From Ooceraea biroi (taxonomy: Eukaryota; Arthropoda; Insecta; Hymenoptera; Formicidae), in NCBI RefSeq assembly GCF_003672135.1, contig NC_039514.1, forward strand, positions 6,515,287 through 6,579,286: a stretch of 64,000 bases of DNA. Reading direction: 5' to 3'. The notes beneath the pieces are model-generated. The model did not search any database. It was not told where the DNA came from and saw only the letters and a list, made by a program, of their open reading frames with translations. Position numbers and translations under genes: made by a program. Numbering within the stretch: position 1 is the stretch's first letter; every line of letters begins with the position of its first letter. Of the stretch, positions 33,119 to 44,042 are shown piece after piece.

Positions 33119-35812
33119 ATGAACGCTTAGTAAGTGTCCTCACGTTTTCGTCTATTGCAATTTTGTCGTCGTCGAGCGCGCTTAGCTTAGCTGCAACTTA
33201 TCTCGTTGATAAGCGTGCGTGTGGTCGGCGCGATAGCGACACGAGAAGAAGCAGGAACGATCATTTCCTGCTGCAGTCCTGCTTGAGTAAACTATGCTAA
33301 ATCAATATGGTAGTTTACAGGCCTTCTTTTTATTATATATATATATATATATAAATAGGTATCACATTGATTCCTTTATTATGATTCTTATAGAATTATT
33401 TTTTCATTGCATTGTTCTGAGGAATTAAAAAATGTGGGGACCACCGTCAGGGAAAGATCACTTATTTATAGATAAGTTTATAAACTTTTTCTCACTCTTA
33501 TCAGTCGAAGCCAAACACTGATATGTTTCTATAAAATTTAATTGTTCAGTAACAAATTATACCCTCAGTCGTGTGATTGTCAATTGTAATTGTCAATAAT
33601 TTTATGTATTATTTAATTAACGCTGCTTAGTGTTGGGTATTTGCTTTTGTCGGATATGTTGCTCAAGAGTCTCATGGAAAATTGTTTGTCCCGTGTACAG
33701 TAACAGAGGTGCAGCACCGGGTATATCAGGGAACGCCTTCGACTGCTGGGTTCAAAAGTCTAATCTGCACGATGACTCCGCCATCATAAAGATGCAGCAT
33801 CAGTTCTGGGTGACGAAGCAGGCCCTGTCCCGGAAATTGGGGAAGAAGGAGGACGAGTGCATAATCGCTTCGGACGCCGAGCTGGACGCGAAGCTGGAAC
33901 TGTTCCGCAGTATCCAGGAATCATGCTCCTACTTGCAGAGGGTCATCGACAGATACCAAGAACGATTGTGCAGTACGTTCTAACGACGCGTCTATTTTTA
34001 TTTAATTACTCATTATTTTTCTAAAACAAATTTAATTAATGCGTGCTAATAAAATAATAAATTTTCCAGATCTAGCGCAGGAAGAGAACGCGATGGGGCG
34101 TTTTCTGAAAGACGCCGGGAAACAGGACAAGACTCGCGCTGGCAAAATGATGTCAGCGGTCGGCAAGTCGCTGTCTTACTCGGGCCAACAGAGACTCGCG
34201 TTGAGAGCGCCCCTGGGCCGCTTGTACCAGGAGGTGGAGACCTTCAGGCAGAGAGCCATCGAGGACACGTTGCAGAACGTGCAGGCGATGGAGAAGGCTC
34301 GCACGGAGTACCGAGCCGCCCTCTCCTGGATGAAGAACATCTCGCAGGAATTGGACCCGGACACGTCCAAGCAGCTGGAGAGATTTAGGAAGGTCCAGGC
34401 GCGCGTGAAGCAGTAAGTTCTCCCCTGCACATTTACAGAATTTAATTTCCTCAAATTGTTATGCGAGGATAATTTAAATTTAAAGCAGAATTAAGGCTTG
34501 GTTTATATTTAAACTGTCCTTGCATATTATTACTAAAATTATATATTTATTTACACACTTTTGCTTAAATTCGATAACGTATTTAGAAAGAACTTTGTAA
34601 AGAACTTGTTGTGTCTATTGCGATATAGGGGCAAAATAAGTTTTGACAATCTGGCCCTTGATTGCCTCCAGAAGGTAGACTTGCTAGCGGCGGCACGGTG
34701 TAACATGTTCAGTCATGCCTTAGTTTTGTACCAAACTACACTGTTAAATTTTACGAAGAAGTCCGCGCAAGCGTACTCGACGATAGCCAACAGCTTCAAG
34801 GGCTATCAGCGCTACGACTTCACGGTAGTGCGAGAGCTGGCGGAAACCTCCAGCAAACTGGCACAGGAGACCGGCGGTGACGACGACGCGGAGGACAGGG
34901 ACAAGTGAGTCGCGATGCAAATCAAGTCTGCGACGCGATGCTCACGACACGATTTTTTGCAGATCATTTTTCGACATGGATTATCACGACGATGTCGAGG
35001 AGGCTCAGGAGGCTGCCGCGAACTCGGGAAGCGCGTCGAAGACGGACAAGCAGGACGAGAAGCTCTTGGACATAGAGAACGAATCGAAGGACACGCTGGT
35101 AGGCCTGGACGCGGCTGCGGACTCGTCGAGCAACGGAATCGCGGACGCCACTGACGCGGAGAACAGCAAGAGCCTCGAAGAGTTCTTCGGGAATCTGATC
35201 CTGGAGAAGAACGTCCGCGACGCTGGTGGGCAGCCGGTCGCTGACAAGGCCGAGCGGAACAGTCACTCCGAGTTGAGCAAAGCGTCCGGGGAGCGGAAGC
35301 TGGTGGACATATTCGGGGAGTGCGACGCGGACTTCGGTCTGGCCGACCTATCGTCCCTGACGTCCCTGACGTCCCTGACGTCGGACGACGCGCAGCAGCA
35401 GCGGTCGCTGAATTTCCTGGCGTCCGAGGGCGCGGCGCTCCTCGACGAGATCCTCAACGACAAGCAGCAGTGCACGAGCAGCAGCAGCGACTGGGAGGGC
35501 ATATCGGGCGACACCTTCCTGCCGCCGAGCATCCTGAAGCAGAGCCTGGGCGACGCGGCGCTTGGCATGGGCCAGAAGGGCATGATGACGACCAACAGCA
35601 CGGACGACAAAGTAAGTTGAAGCAAAATTGAAGTAGAAAATTCAATTGAATGCGAGGATATGAAATCTGAAATGCAACTGTCCTTTTCCTAGAAGAAGAG
35701 TAAGACCGGCAGGCAAAAAGGTAACTCGTGGTTGGACTTGTTCGCGGAATTGGACCCATTGGCTAATCCAATGGAGAATCTCCTCTCCGGTGATAGTAAC
35801 GCTTCTGCTTAA
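33119..35812 (+). CDS. ICA1: Islet cell autoantigen 1 (ICA69) homologue
   Basis: Six coding exons join in frame: 33119-33129, 33701-33972, 34070-34412, 34629-34904, 34963-35611 and 35693-35812, giving about 556 residues. ICA69 is a BAR-domain (arfaptin-homology) protein. It binds Rab2 and PICK1 at the Golgi and on dense-core vesicles. The helical AH domain spans exons 2-4, with family motifs such as HQFWVTKQ, SDAELDAKLELF, DKTRAGKMM, QELDPDTSKQ and QKVDLLAAARCNM. Exon 5 is acidic and Ser-rich. The last exon has the conserved ending SWLDLFAELDPLANP. The first coding exon, only 11 nt (Met-Asn-Ala plus two bases), was chosen because its GTAAGT donor and phase fit exon 2 exactly and give a natural N-terminus. 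This first exon is the least certain part. Exon 5 contains three tandem 9 bp copies encoding SLT. Confidence 0.93.
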
Positions 35813-36773
35813 TTAATAACGCGTGACGTAACTTTGACGGCGCCGTTACTCGGAGATAAGTAACGAGACGGGGGGAGGAAAGGGCCGATCGAGCCGTCGT
35901 TTCTCATCGACGAGCGCAGCGTTTTCATTTGGTACATTTATATCAGTATTTTGCCGGAGTATTTTGTGCGAGACTCTCGAATTCGACATTCCAGACTTTT
36001 TTTTATTATTATTTCCAACGGAAATAATAATCGTGCGTAAGAGAATCAAAAGAGCTGTTTGAATTGCAGAATTTTTTCACGTAAACCAAAGATGCATACC
36101 AAAGATATAAAATGTAATGTTTATTGAACATTATTATTATTATACGCTAGTCATATTTTCTTTCAAATATAATATATATATTACAAGATCTTCGATATAA
36201 ATAAATTTATTATGGAATTCTTTGTAATTCTAACGGACACGTCCAGAGGTGTGTGGAAGTACATCGCATATTTGTGTGATATTTACTTTCTATTTATTTC
36301 AAATTTTTTTTTTAATCGTCCCCTTCTAATTCTCTCTCTTTCTCTCTCTTTCTCTCTCTCTCGGTGCACATCTGACAATCCACAACATCCGAAGCCTCTG
36401 CTTGTAAACGAATGAAATTGCGAATTAATGCTCGTCAACGTATATCTCTCTCTCCCTCTCAATATAAGCACAAACGAATTTCACATATATACGTACAAAT
36501 GTGTATATAACTCTCTTTTTCTCCATACTTAAGTTAAATAAATACTATGGACAGATTACAGGCACAGGCTCGGAAATGTCGTCATCTTCATCTTCACTGT
36601 GTGTGTGTGTGTGTGTGTCATAACTCTCTCGAGCACTTGTCAACGTCGTCAACCGAAGTAATCACAGTATTAACGCTAAAACGCCCGTAATATATATATA
36701 CTTCAATTATAAAAAAGACACTTGAAATCATGATCTAAATCTTCGTTCGCTGAGGTTTTCGCTCCAGCTTTAT
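35813..36773. other. Convergent 3' region between ICA1 and ARMC8
   Basis: A probable ICA1 3' UTR with an AATAAA at 36200-36205. It is followed by CT-rich tracts (36331-36361) and a (GT)n microsatellite at about 36598-36618. No coding feature is seen. Confidence 0.6.
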
Positions 36774-36776
36774 TCA
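36769..36776 (-). terminator. ARMC8 stop codon overlapping an AATAAA signal
   Basis: On the minus strand the stop reads TGAATAAA. The last base of the TGA is the first base of a canonical poly(A) hexamer. If used, the 3' UTR would be only some tens of bases. Confidence 0.45.
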
Positions 36777-39700
36777 AGCGTCGTAAAATTGCGCTATGGC
36801 AGTCTTGACTCTGGAAAAAAAAAACAGGAACAGTGAGAATGAGTTAGAACTACTCGTAAACGCGGAAAAAAACGCTCCGCGATATATACGGTATCAATAA
36901 CAGCGTAAACGCTTATCTTTCGTACTTCTCAAACAGCTGAGTATCTTTCGTCTGACGTAGCTGCTGCAAGATACGATAAATTCCTAATTCTCTCAGACGC
37001 GCTTGCCGTTGCGCGGCACCGGGCTCCTCCCTCCAGACTAGGTTGCACACGCAGAATATCGCTGCGACTTGTAACTTTACGTTGCTATGCATCTAAATCA
37101 AATATACACATACACGTATGGACGTATAATTCACGTACGATAAGCAAGTTAAGTATAGAATATATTTATCTAGGATTATCTTTATCTGGAAACTTGATAA
37201 ATTAATGGATAGATAGAAACTCGAAACGGACAAATGCTTGATCAATTCTGGCATCGCTAGCCTTAGGACGTTCAGAAGCTTTCAGCCTCTCTACTCCGTC
37301 GTAGACGACAAATAGTTAAGTGAATGACTATGACGTATTATTAGCGAGGCAATTATTATATAAACTGATAAGCGGAACTTGGACGGGTGCAAACGCCTGA
37401 CCGATTCTGTTTCACGTTTAGCGATCTTGTAAAATATTCAAAGTTAGTTTTCGTTACTCCGATTATTGCTGGACAATGAATCGCGTACGTGCCCGCGGAC
37501 AAACTGTGCGTAGACAATCGCGATAATTACGTACACCGTGTATGTACCTACCATGTAATCCATCAGCTTCTTAAGCACGTCGTCGTTAGCCATGATGTGA
37601 TCCCTGGCGCGATCGCCGTCGGCCACGTTCGCGAGGATGCAGAGCGCTTGCTCTTTAACGTCCGCCGGGTGTTCCGGGTCCTCGAGCACCAGGATGACCG
37701 CCTGCATCACGTGTGCGGCGTGCTCGCCCATGATGCGATCTATGTGAGCCTTAGTCGAGAGCAAATTTCGCAAGAGGCCCAGCGTTTTCATCAGCACGGC
37801 CAGTTCCGGATCCGCCAACAGACGGAAGATCTGATCGGTACCCAGGCACGAGAGAATTTGCGACTTTACCCGCTGCTCCGCTTGGAAAGCCACGTTCATC
37901 AGGGCCCAAATGCCGTTCAGTCGGAGCGCTGGGTCCGGCCGTTTAGTGAGGGAACACAATAACTCTACTCCGCCGGACTCGAGAATCGGCTCTTTGCTCG
38001 GACTAAACTCCAATAGTAAATTACACAAAGTACTCGAGGCAACAGTTAATAAATCATCTTCGCTTTCGCCTCTACCTATGGTACAATAATGACAACAGTA
38101 TTAATAGTAATAGACCCAACCAAAAGCCGACACGATTAATAGAATACTAATAATGAAAGCTAGTTATAAGCACTGATCTCTTTATTCCTTCTTTTTTTTT
38201 CGTCCTATTTGGAAAATAATTCTTACAATATAGAGAGAAAAGAATAGGGAAGAGTGATTCATCTACACGCATGAAAAAGAAAAGTACCGCTACCGCTGTT
38301 TTTTTTTGTTTTTTTTTTAAACTCGCGTTAAGAGAAACTCGTTTCAGGTACGAGATCCGATCTCCGGGATCCTCTTATATACCCTAGCAAGATTTCTGCT
38401 AGTTCACCTCTCCGCGAGATTGATTGCCATTCGATCGACCTGGACGCAAAATTTGGAAGGTGAACTTTCTTTTTTTCTTAATGCGTGTATCTTTATTCGG
38501 CTACAGTCTCCTCGGCTTATTGTCGAGCAAAGAGATAATTAATTCACAGATATTGCACATGAATAATTTTTCTTTTCGATATCTCCGTTCGATTTAAAGT
38601 TCGTCAGTTCGAAAATTGATAAGGCTAGACGTATTATGTACACCCTGTATCTCACATGCGGTGCGTGCATGCAACATACGCGTCTCAATCTTCCTCAGTG
38701 TTTACTGTAGCGTGACCGACCGGCGTGCGCGAGACACGTAAATGCTTATAGTAAACGTATTATTTTACCCTCCAGCCCCTTGTCCGCTCCGTGCAACAAC
38801 TGCATGAGTGGCCTCCACACTGCGTGATCCTGAAATGTCGTGCGGAGCTGCTGCACGCTCCTCGAGAGGGAGTGCAAGCATCTAACTGCGGCTAAACGAA
38901 CGCGGGATCCACCGGGATCCTGGAGACCCGAGACAACCTGTTCCATCAAACTCTCCGTTTCGATAATACGCTTTCGAATGTCCTCGTCGTTGGCGCCGAG
39001 GGATGCGAACGCCCTGAACGCAGCCTGTCGCATGTCCTGCGTCAGCGTTGCGTCCTGCACCTGCGTGAGAAAACACTATTTACATGCGTTTGCATAGACG
39101 TCGTCCCGAAGACGGCGCGTCCAAGTAAAATAGGATCAACGATAAATTCTCGCGTTGATCGTATCTTACTTCACCCTTCGCGTTTGTCTTTTGTCGTAAC
39201 GACGCTCACTTGCGGGTGCGGTCGTAGCAGCTCCGCCAGTGTCGGTATGAGGTGATTGCTGATGGACGCCAGGCGCTGCAGGTCCGTGTCGACCTCGGTG
39301 AGGTACGCGAGCGTCTCCGCTGCGGCAACGCGCTCGCGGGGTGGCCGATCCCGGTGGCAGAGTCGCACCAGGCAAGGTAACGCGCGGTACACGACTCGCG
39401 GATCGGTGGACGGCAGCGCACCGGCTCTGTGCATGTACGCGATACATCTCGCGGCCTCCAGCTGTATCAGCGAGCTCCTCTCGCGGCCCATCAGCTGACC
39501 CAGCGCCACGGGCACCAGTCTGCCGTTCATGGCGCTGCTCGTGCTGGCCGACGCGACCATCACGGACACTGCGTGATTCTGATAACACATGTTCGCCAGG
39601 CAGGCCAAAGCTGGCAACTGCACATCGGGCAACGGGGAGTCCAGTTGCATCGCCAACGTCTCTACCGCCCCGCCCTTGGACAGAGCGTTCTGCTCATCTG

Positions 39701-40955
39701 TTGTCTGACAAGCAATTCGCAGGTTAGTTCGCTCCCCTCGTCCCGTCCCGCTCTCTTTGGCTTGTGACTGATGACGTAGGACGACCACTTTTTTTCAAGC
39801 TTTGCTTTCGAGTCGCTTCCATTTTTTTCTCCAGGCTGTGCGATCAGCGGAATAAATTGAGGGGAGTAAATTAGGAGTTTAGCCTGGCTCGACTTGAACT
39901 TGAAATCGATTATTGGAATTTTCAAAAGTGGTCATTCTACTGGTGAATCAGATTTCTCAAGTCCTAGATTGTCAAGCTTCTTTACCTTGCACGCGGTCGT
40001 CAGGATCGTCGCGACGCAGATCTGACAGGTGACCGAACGACTGGTCAACGACAGCAATCGTGGCACCAAGGCAGGGTCCTGAAAGATGGAGAGTATCGGT
40101 GCCGTCGCGTGCTGGAACACCGTGCGCAGGCATCGCAGGCAGGCCTCGTTCAGCAGATCCAACACTCTCATCTTGCCGTCCGCGGGGGCCTCGGGGGTCG
40201 GTGCGATGAGCAGGACTTGCAGCAGCAACGGAACTACACCTAGATCTATGAGTGCCAGGACATGCTGATCCGTGCCTTTCGCCAGGGAACCCAGAGTCAC
40301 AGCCGACTCCAATCTGATGCGGTCGCCGATAGTGCCGGATGAGTCTCCGAGCAGTTGCAGCAGTCTTGGCACAACACCCTGAGCTATGACCGAACCCTTT
40401 TGCCTGTTGCTGCCGATCACCGAGTTCTTGAGGCATCTGAGGGAAAGCGTTTGATCCTTACTCCTTCATCGCTTCCTTCGATGGGAAAAGGAAGACTTTA
40501 GCTTTTCCTTGTCAGCAGAATTTCATCATTGCGGACCTTGAGTGACTTGAAAAAGTCTGTTTAAATCCCCAATGCAAAGCTAAAGCCTTCCTTCCTGCTC
40601 CTTGAGGTTAGGCGCGATCGTCACACTCACATAATCGCCTCGAGACACTTCTGCGGGTCCGGTGAGTATAGCTCGTCGATGTAACTCCTCGAGCTCTCGA
40701 TGTCCTGCAAGGTCGCGAAGAAGATCGTGAGATCATCCTGCCTAATCATCCTGCGCGGGTGGCGTGGGGAGGTGGGGGGAGGAGGGGGGAGGGGGAAGAA
40801 CTCGCCAATTTCCCGTGCGCGAGATCGGATCGGTCGGACCCGCGATCCCGTTCATCGGGGGGCTTTCGCTCCGCGTAAGTCCGAAAATCCAATCCACTCG
40901 ACTCTGTCCACTCGGACGTCGGACTCACCATGTACGGCTGCATCACCGACACCAT
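36774..40955 (-). CDS. ARMC8: Armadillo repeat-containing protein 8
   Basis: Eight exons on the minus strand: 40955-40929, 40737-40631, 40436-39986, 39704-39210, 39060-38769, 38075-37552, 37092-36926 and 36810-36774. All phases agree and the product is 699 residues, near the human length. ARMC8 is a scaffold subunit of the CTLH/GID E3 ubiquitin ligase. It is made of armadillo repeats and presents substrates. Diagnostic stretches include NSVIGSNRQKG, FASLGANDEDIRKRIIE, RLAAVRCLHSLSRSVQQLR, ASSTLCNLLLEFSPSKEPIL, GIWALMNVAFQAEQ and LMKTLGLLRNLLST. The first exon (nine codons) was chosen because it is the nearest ATG with a GTGAGT donor in the right phase. An ATG inside intron 1 just before exon 2 also reads in frame and could be used if that intron is retained. 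Its promoter region is shared with GOLT1. Confidence 0.94.
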
Positions 40956-41676
40956 GTTCGCCTCGCTCGCTCGTGCGTTCTCACATAAGTGTCCCGCGGA
41001 GAGTGTCCAGCTCGATCGGGGCCTCCCGACGTAGCAGCTGCCACGAGGAACCGTTAAACACAATCCCCGTCCGTGGTACACGAACACTCGCGAGCCCGAC
41101 CGTGCGCTGCGCCGCGGCTGCGTCCCCGCGTTCTGAAATGGGCTCGCGTCTCGTCGCGCCAATGGCACCAACGCTCGCGCGAAACCGTCGCGATTGTCCC
41201 AGCAAGTTCGTTCGTTTTTAGATCGCTCTCTTCTAGGGGTGTCGCGCATGCGCGTTTCCCCTAGACAAAGCGCTCGCGGCCAATCGACGCGGGTTAGAAC
41301 GTCCCGGAGATTCGGGCTGATATTCGAATCGAGGTCCCGGCAGCTTTGACTTTGCCAAAGCGGATTCTTTTGCGGATCTTTTTTGCGAAAGAAATTTCCC
41401 CGTGCGATTTCAAGAATGACGAGCGTGTGAGGAGTGCGAACGGTCGTGGGGACTCGACCGATGAATCGCTCGCGTACGAGGGACGCACGCGAGCGACCCG
41501 GCGAGGCTCGGGCTGACGATGATATTCGTGCCGAGAACTCGTGCCGCATCATACCCAATGACGTGGATAGAGGTTAAGTGCTCCGTGCTCGCGCCTAACG
41601 TGTGCAAGTAAATCGAGTCGTCGGGCGTATCGGGCGCACTTCTCACGCCGAGAGGGACGAGAAACTCGGGGAGATC
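40956..41676. promoter_or_regulatory. Divergent CpG-rich promoter region of ARMC8 and GOLT1
   Basis: The 721 bp between the two start codons is GC- and CpG-rich and has no convincing TATA box. The head-to-head order suggests a bidirectional promoter. Long open frames here on the minus strand (to 270 codons) are Arg/Ser-rich composition artefacts that also run through ARMC8 intron 1. Confidence 0.55.
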
Positions 41677-42378
41677 ATGTTCGAGATCACGGACACGCAG
41701 AGTGAGTACGGGAAAGAGGAGGAACGGGCCTTGGGGCGGTATCGACCGGCTTCCTATAGGCCTGTGAATAATTTCGAGGCGACGCTCGGTCGATCCCCGA
41801 GCTAATCGCGACGGATCCGTTTCAGAGATCGGCGTGGGGCTGGCGGGATTTGGAATATCCTTCCTGTTCCTCGGTGTGCTGCTGCTCTTCGACAAGGGCC
41901 TGCTCGCCATCGGAAATGTAAGGATGCTTCACTTTGTTTACGTCGAGCCTACGTTGATCAGTACAGATCGTTCAGACTTCACTGCTCTTTGCAGCTCCTC
42001 TTCATATCAGGCCTGGCGTGCGTCATTGGCCCATGGAGGACTCTGAACTTCTTCTTCCAGAGGCACAAGGTGAAAGCCAGCGTCTCGTTCTTGGGTGGCA
42101 TCTTTGTCGTCCTCATGGGGTGGCCCATCGTGGGCATGATACTGGAGACCTACGGCTTTGTATTGCTGTTCAGGTACGTCTCGTTTTGTAGATTCATCGT
42201 TCTACGAGTTTATGGGTCTTAAATCATCAATTTAACTTTGCTTACTTTCAGTGGTTTCCTACCGGTAGCGATAAACTTCCTGCGACGAGTACCCATGCTA
42301 GGGACCGTGCTGAACATGCCTGGTATCAGTCGAATCTTGGACATGATAGCAGGTGACTCTAACAGAACAACTGTATGA
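41677..42378 (+). CDS. GOLT1: Vesicle transport protein GOT1 (Golgi transport 1)
   Basis: Four exons, 41677-41701, 41826-41917, 41995-42173 and 42252-42378, join in frame to 140 residues, the usual GOT1 length. GOT1/SFT2-family proteins are small four-helix membrane proteins of the early Golgi that support COPII-dependent ER-Golgi traffic. Family motifs seen are TDTQKIGVGLAGFG, LFDKGLLAIGN, a cytosolic FFFQRHKVKA loop, GWPIVGMILETYGFVLLF, and FLRRVPMLGTVLNMPGI near the C-terminus. The N-terminus is encoded by a 25 nt coding exon. The gene is head-to-head with ARMC8. A poly(A) signal lies at 42868-42873. Confidence 0.95.
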
Positions 42379-44042
42379 TAACTAACGTAACGCATCGTGA
42401 GGGCGCATCTTTTTTTTGTACATAAATCGATCATGCATCCATCGTTCCATATATTCTTTTGTGTCATTCCTGTTTTAGGAAAATCTCAGTTATCCGATAC
42501 AGATCTTTGTATAAAAACGTAAAAAAATAATTTTTCTCTGTCAGATGCGAGAAACTATCAGTAAGTCTCTAGATAGATTTGTATATTTTCACTTTAAATA
42601 TAATTCGTACGTGTGCTACCTGATTGTGAATCGAGGGTACGCTCAATCTAAGTCTAAAGCATTCCAGAAAAATTTTTCTACAGGAAGGAACTGGCAATCC
42701 GAGGGAGCTTTTCTCCCCCTCGAGGTACTCGCAAGTATTTAGAAGTATTCACGTATTACGTTAGATAAAATAATATGAGAATGATGTACCCTCTTCTTCT
42801 TGATCGGGTAATAAGTGTTTGGAATAAGATAATAGGTGGACCTACTTAATGTGTATTAAACGTGTCAAATAAAATGTAATGGGATTGAGCTGGATACGTT
42901 CGACTTGCATTAAAAAAAAAACCGTGCAAAAATTTGCAAGAATGATATTGACGTAGGAGCGCATCGGGAACCAACTTTTAGATTAAAAAAAAGCGAAACG
43001 TTAAATATTTTTGTACTCGACTAAATCCTCCAAATTTGACGAATCTAATGCGGCTGATTGAATAAATGATTCGTGCGATTTAGCACTTGCTACGAAAAAA
43101 ACGAAAACCCGACTTTCTTGGCATCTTCGTTTTCAGGGAGGAACGAAAGTCTCTCGGATGTTAAAATTTTATATCCTTTTTATTGATTTGCTGCTTGTTT
43201 TCCGTGCATGCATCCTAACATGAACAGATTAGATGCATACATTCTCTGAAGTAACTCACTTCTCATCTTACACATAATCGTCTGGAGTGCGAAATTAAAT
43301 TATCGTCCAGTGAAAAACTCAGTGGACCGGCTGCTGATACCGTTGGAGACACAAAAAAAAAAGAGAAATGATAGTTTATTAATTATGAGTTAAGAATTAT
43401 CTACAACGGGCCGAGAATAAGGGGCGGGGGGCGGCCCAGGCTACGCGCCCCGCCATCGTCGTGGTGATTTTTCGTCGCGCGTCCCCCTTTCTCGCTTCTG
43501 TGGTTTCGCGTGCGCTGACTCGGATTGTTCTTGGTTTTCTTTTTTTCTTTCTTTCTAGGCAATTATTACTTTCGGTTTTACTTTTTATTAATTCCTTTAT
43601 TACTCTACTTACTCAACCTGCGGAACGTTTTTCCAAGTGTCCTCGCGATGCTCTCGCGACTGTCTCCGTTTGTCCCTTTTTGTTTTTCCGTTCGTTCTCA
43701 CGACAATGGAATTACGAAAGTACACACACGTGTAGTGTCAGCCGCTGCGGGAAAATACTGAATCCGGCAATAAGTTAAGCAGATTCTCTTCTATGTTATT
43801 TTTTTTATCCTTTTTTTCCTCCCCCTTACGTTTATAATTTTTTGCCGAGTTTCATGCATTTTTACGAGCTGCTACGTCAACGTCCTCAGCCTGAATTACT
43901 TGTTCGACTTGGCCGACAGTAACCTTCTCTCTTCTGTTCCGTCGGTCTACCTCGGGAATTGCTATCAAATCGGATGGTGTGGATAATAATGACGATGTCT
44001 GTGATTGTGAAAGTAATGAGACGAGGATCGTTTTTAGCGTTT
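42379..44042. other. Convergent 3' region between GOLT1 and the ADP/ATP translocase
   Basis: It contains the GOLT1 3' UTR, with AATAAA at 42868-42873. Reading in from the other side is a probable long 3' UTR of the translocase, with a minus-strand AATAAA near 43184-43179. A short GC-rich block lies at 43408-43460. No coding feature is supported. Confidence 0.5.

Noticed and set aside
40746..41558. 270-codon minus-strand frame over the ARMC8/GOLT1 promoter
   Set aside because: Arg/Ser/Pro-rich, overlaps ARMC8 exon 1 in a different frame, and is explained by GC-rich promoter composition.
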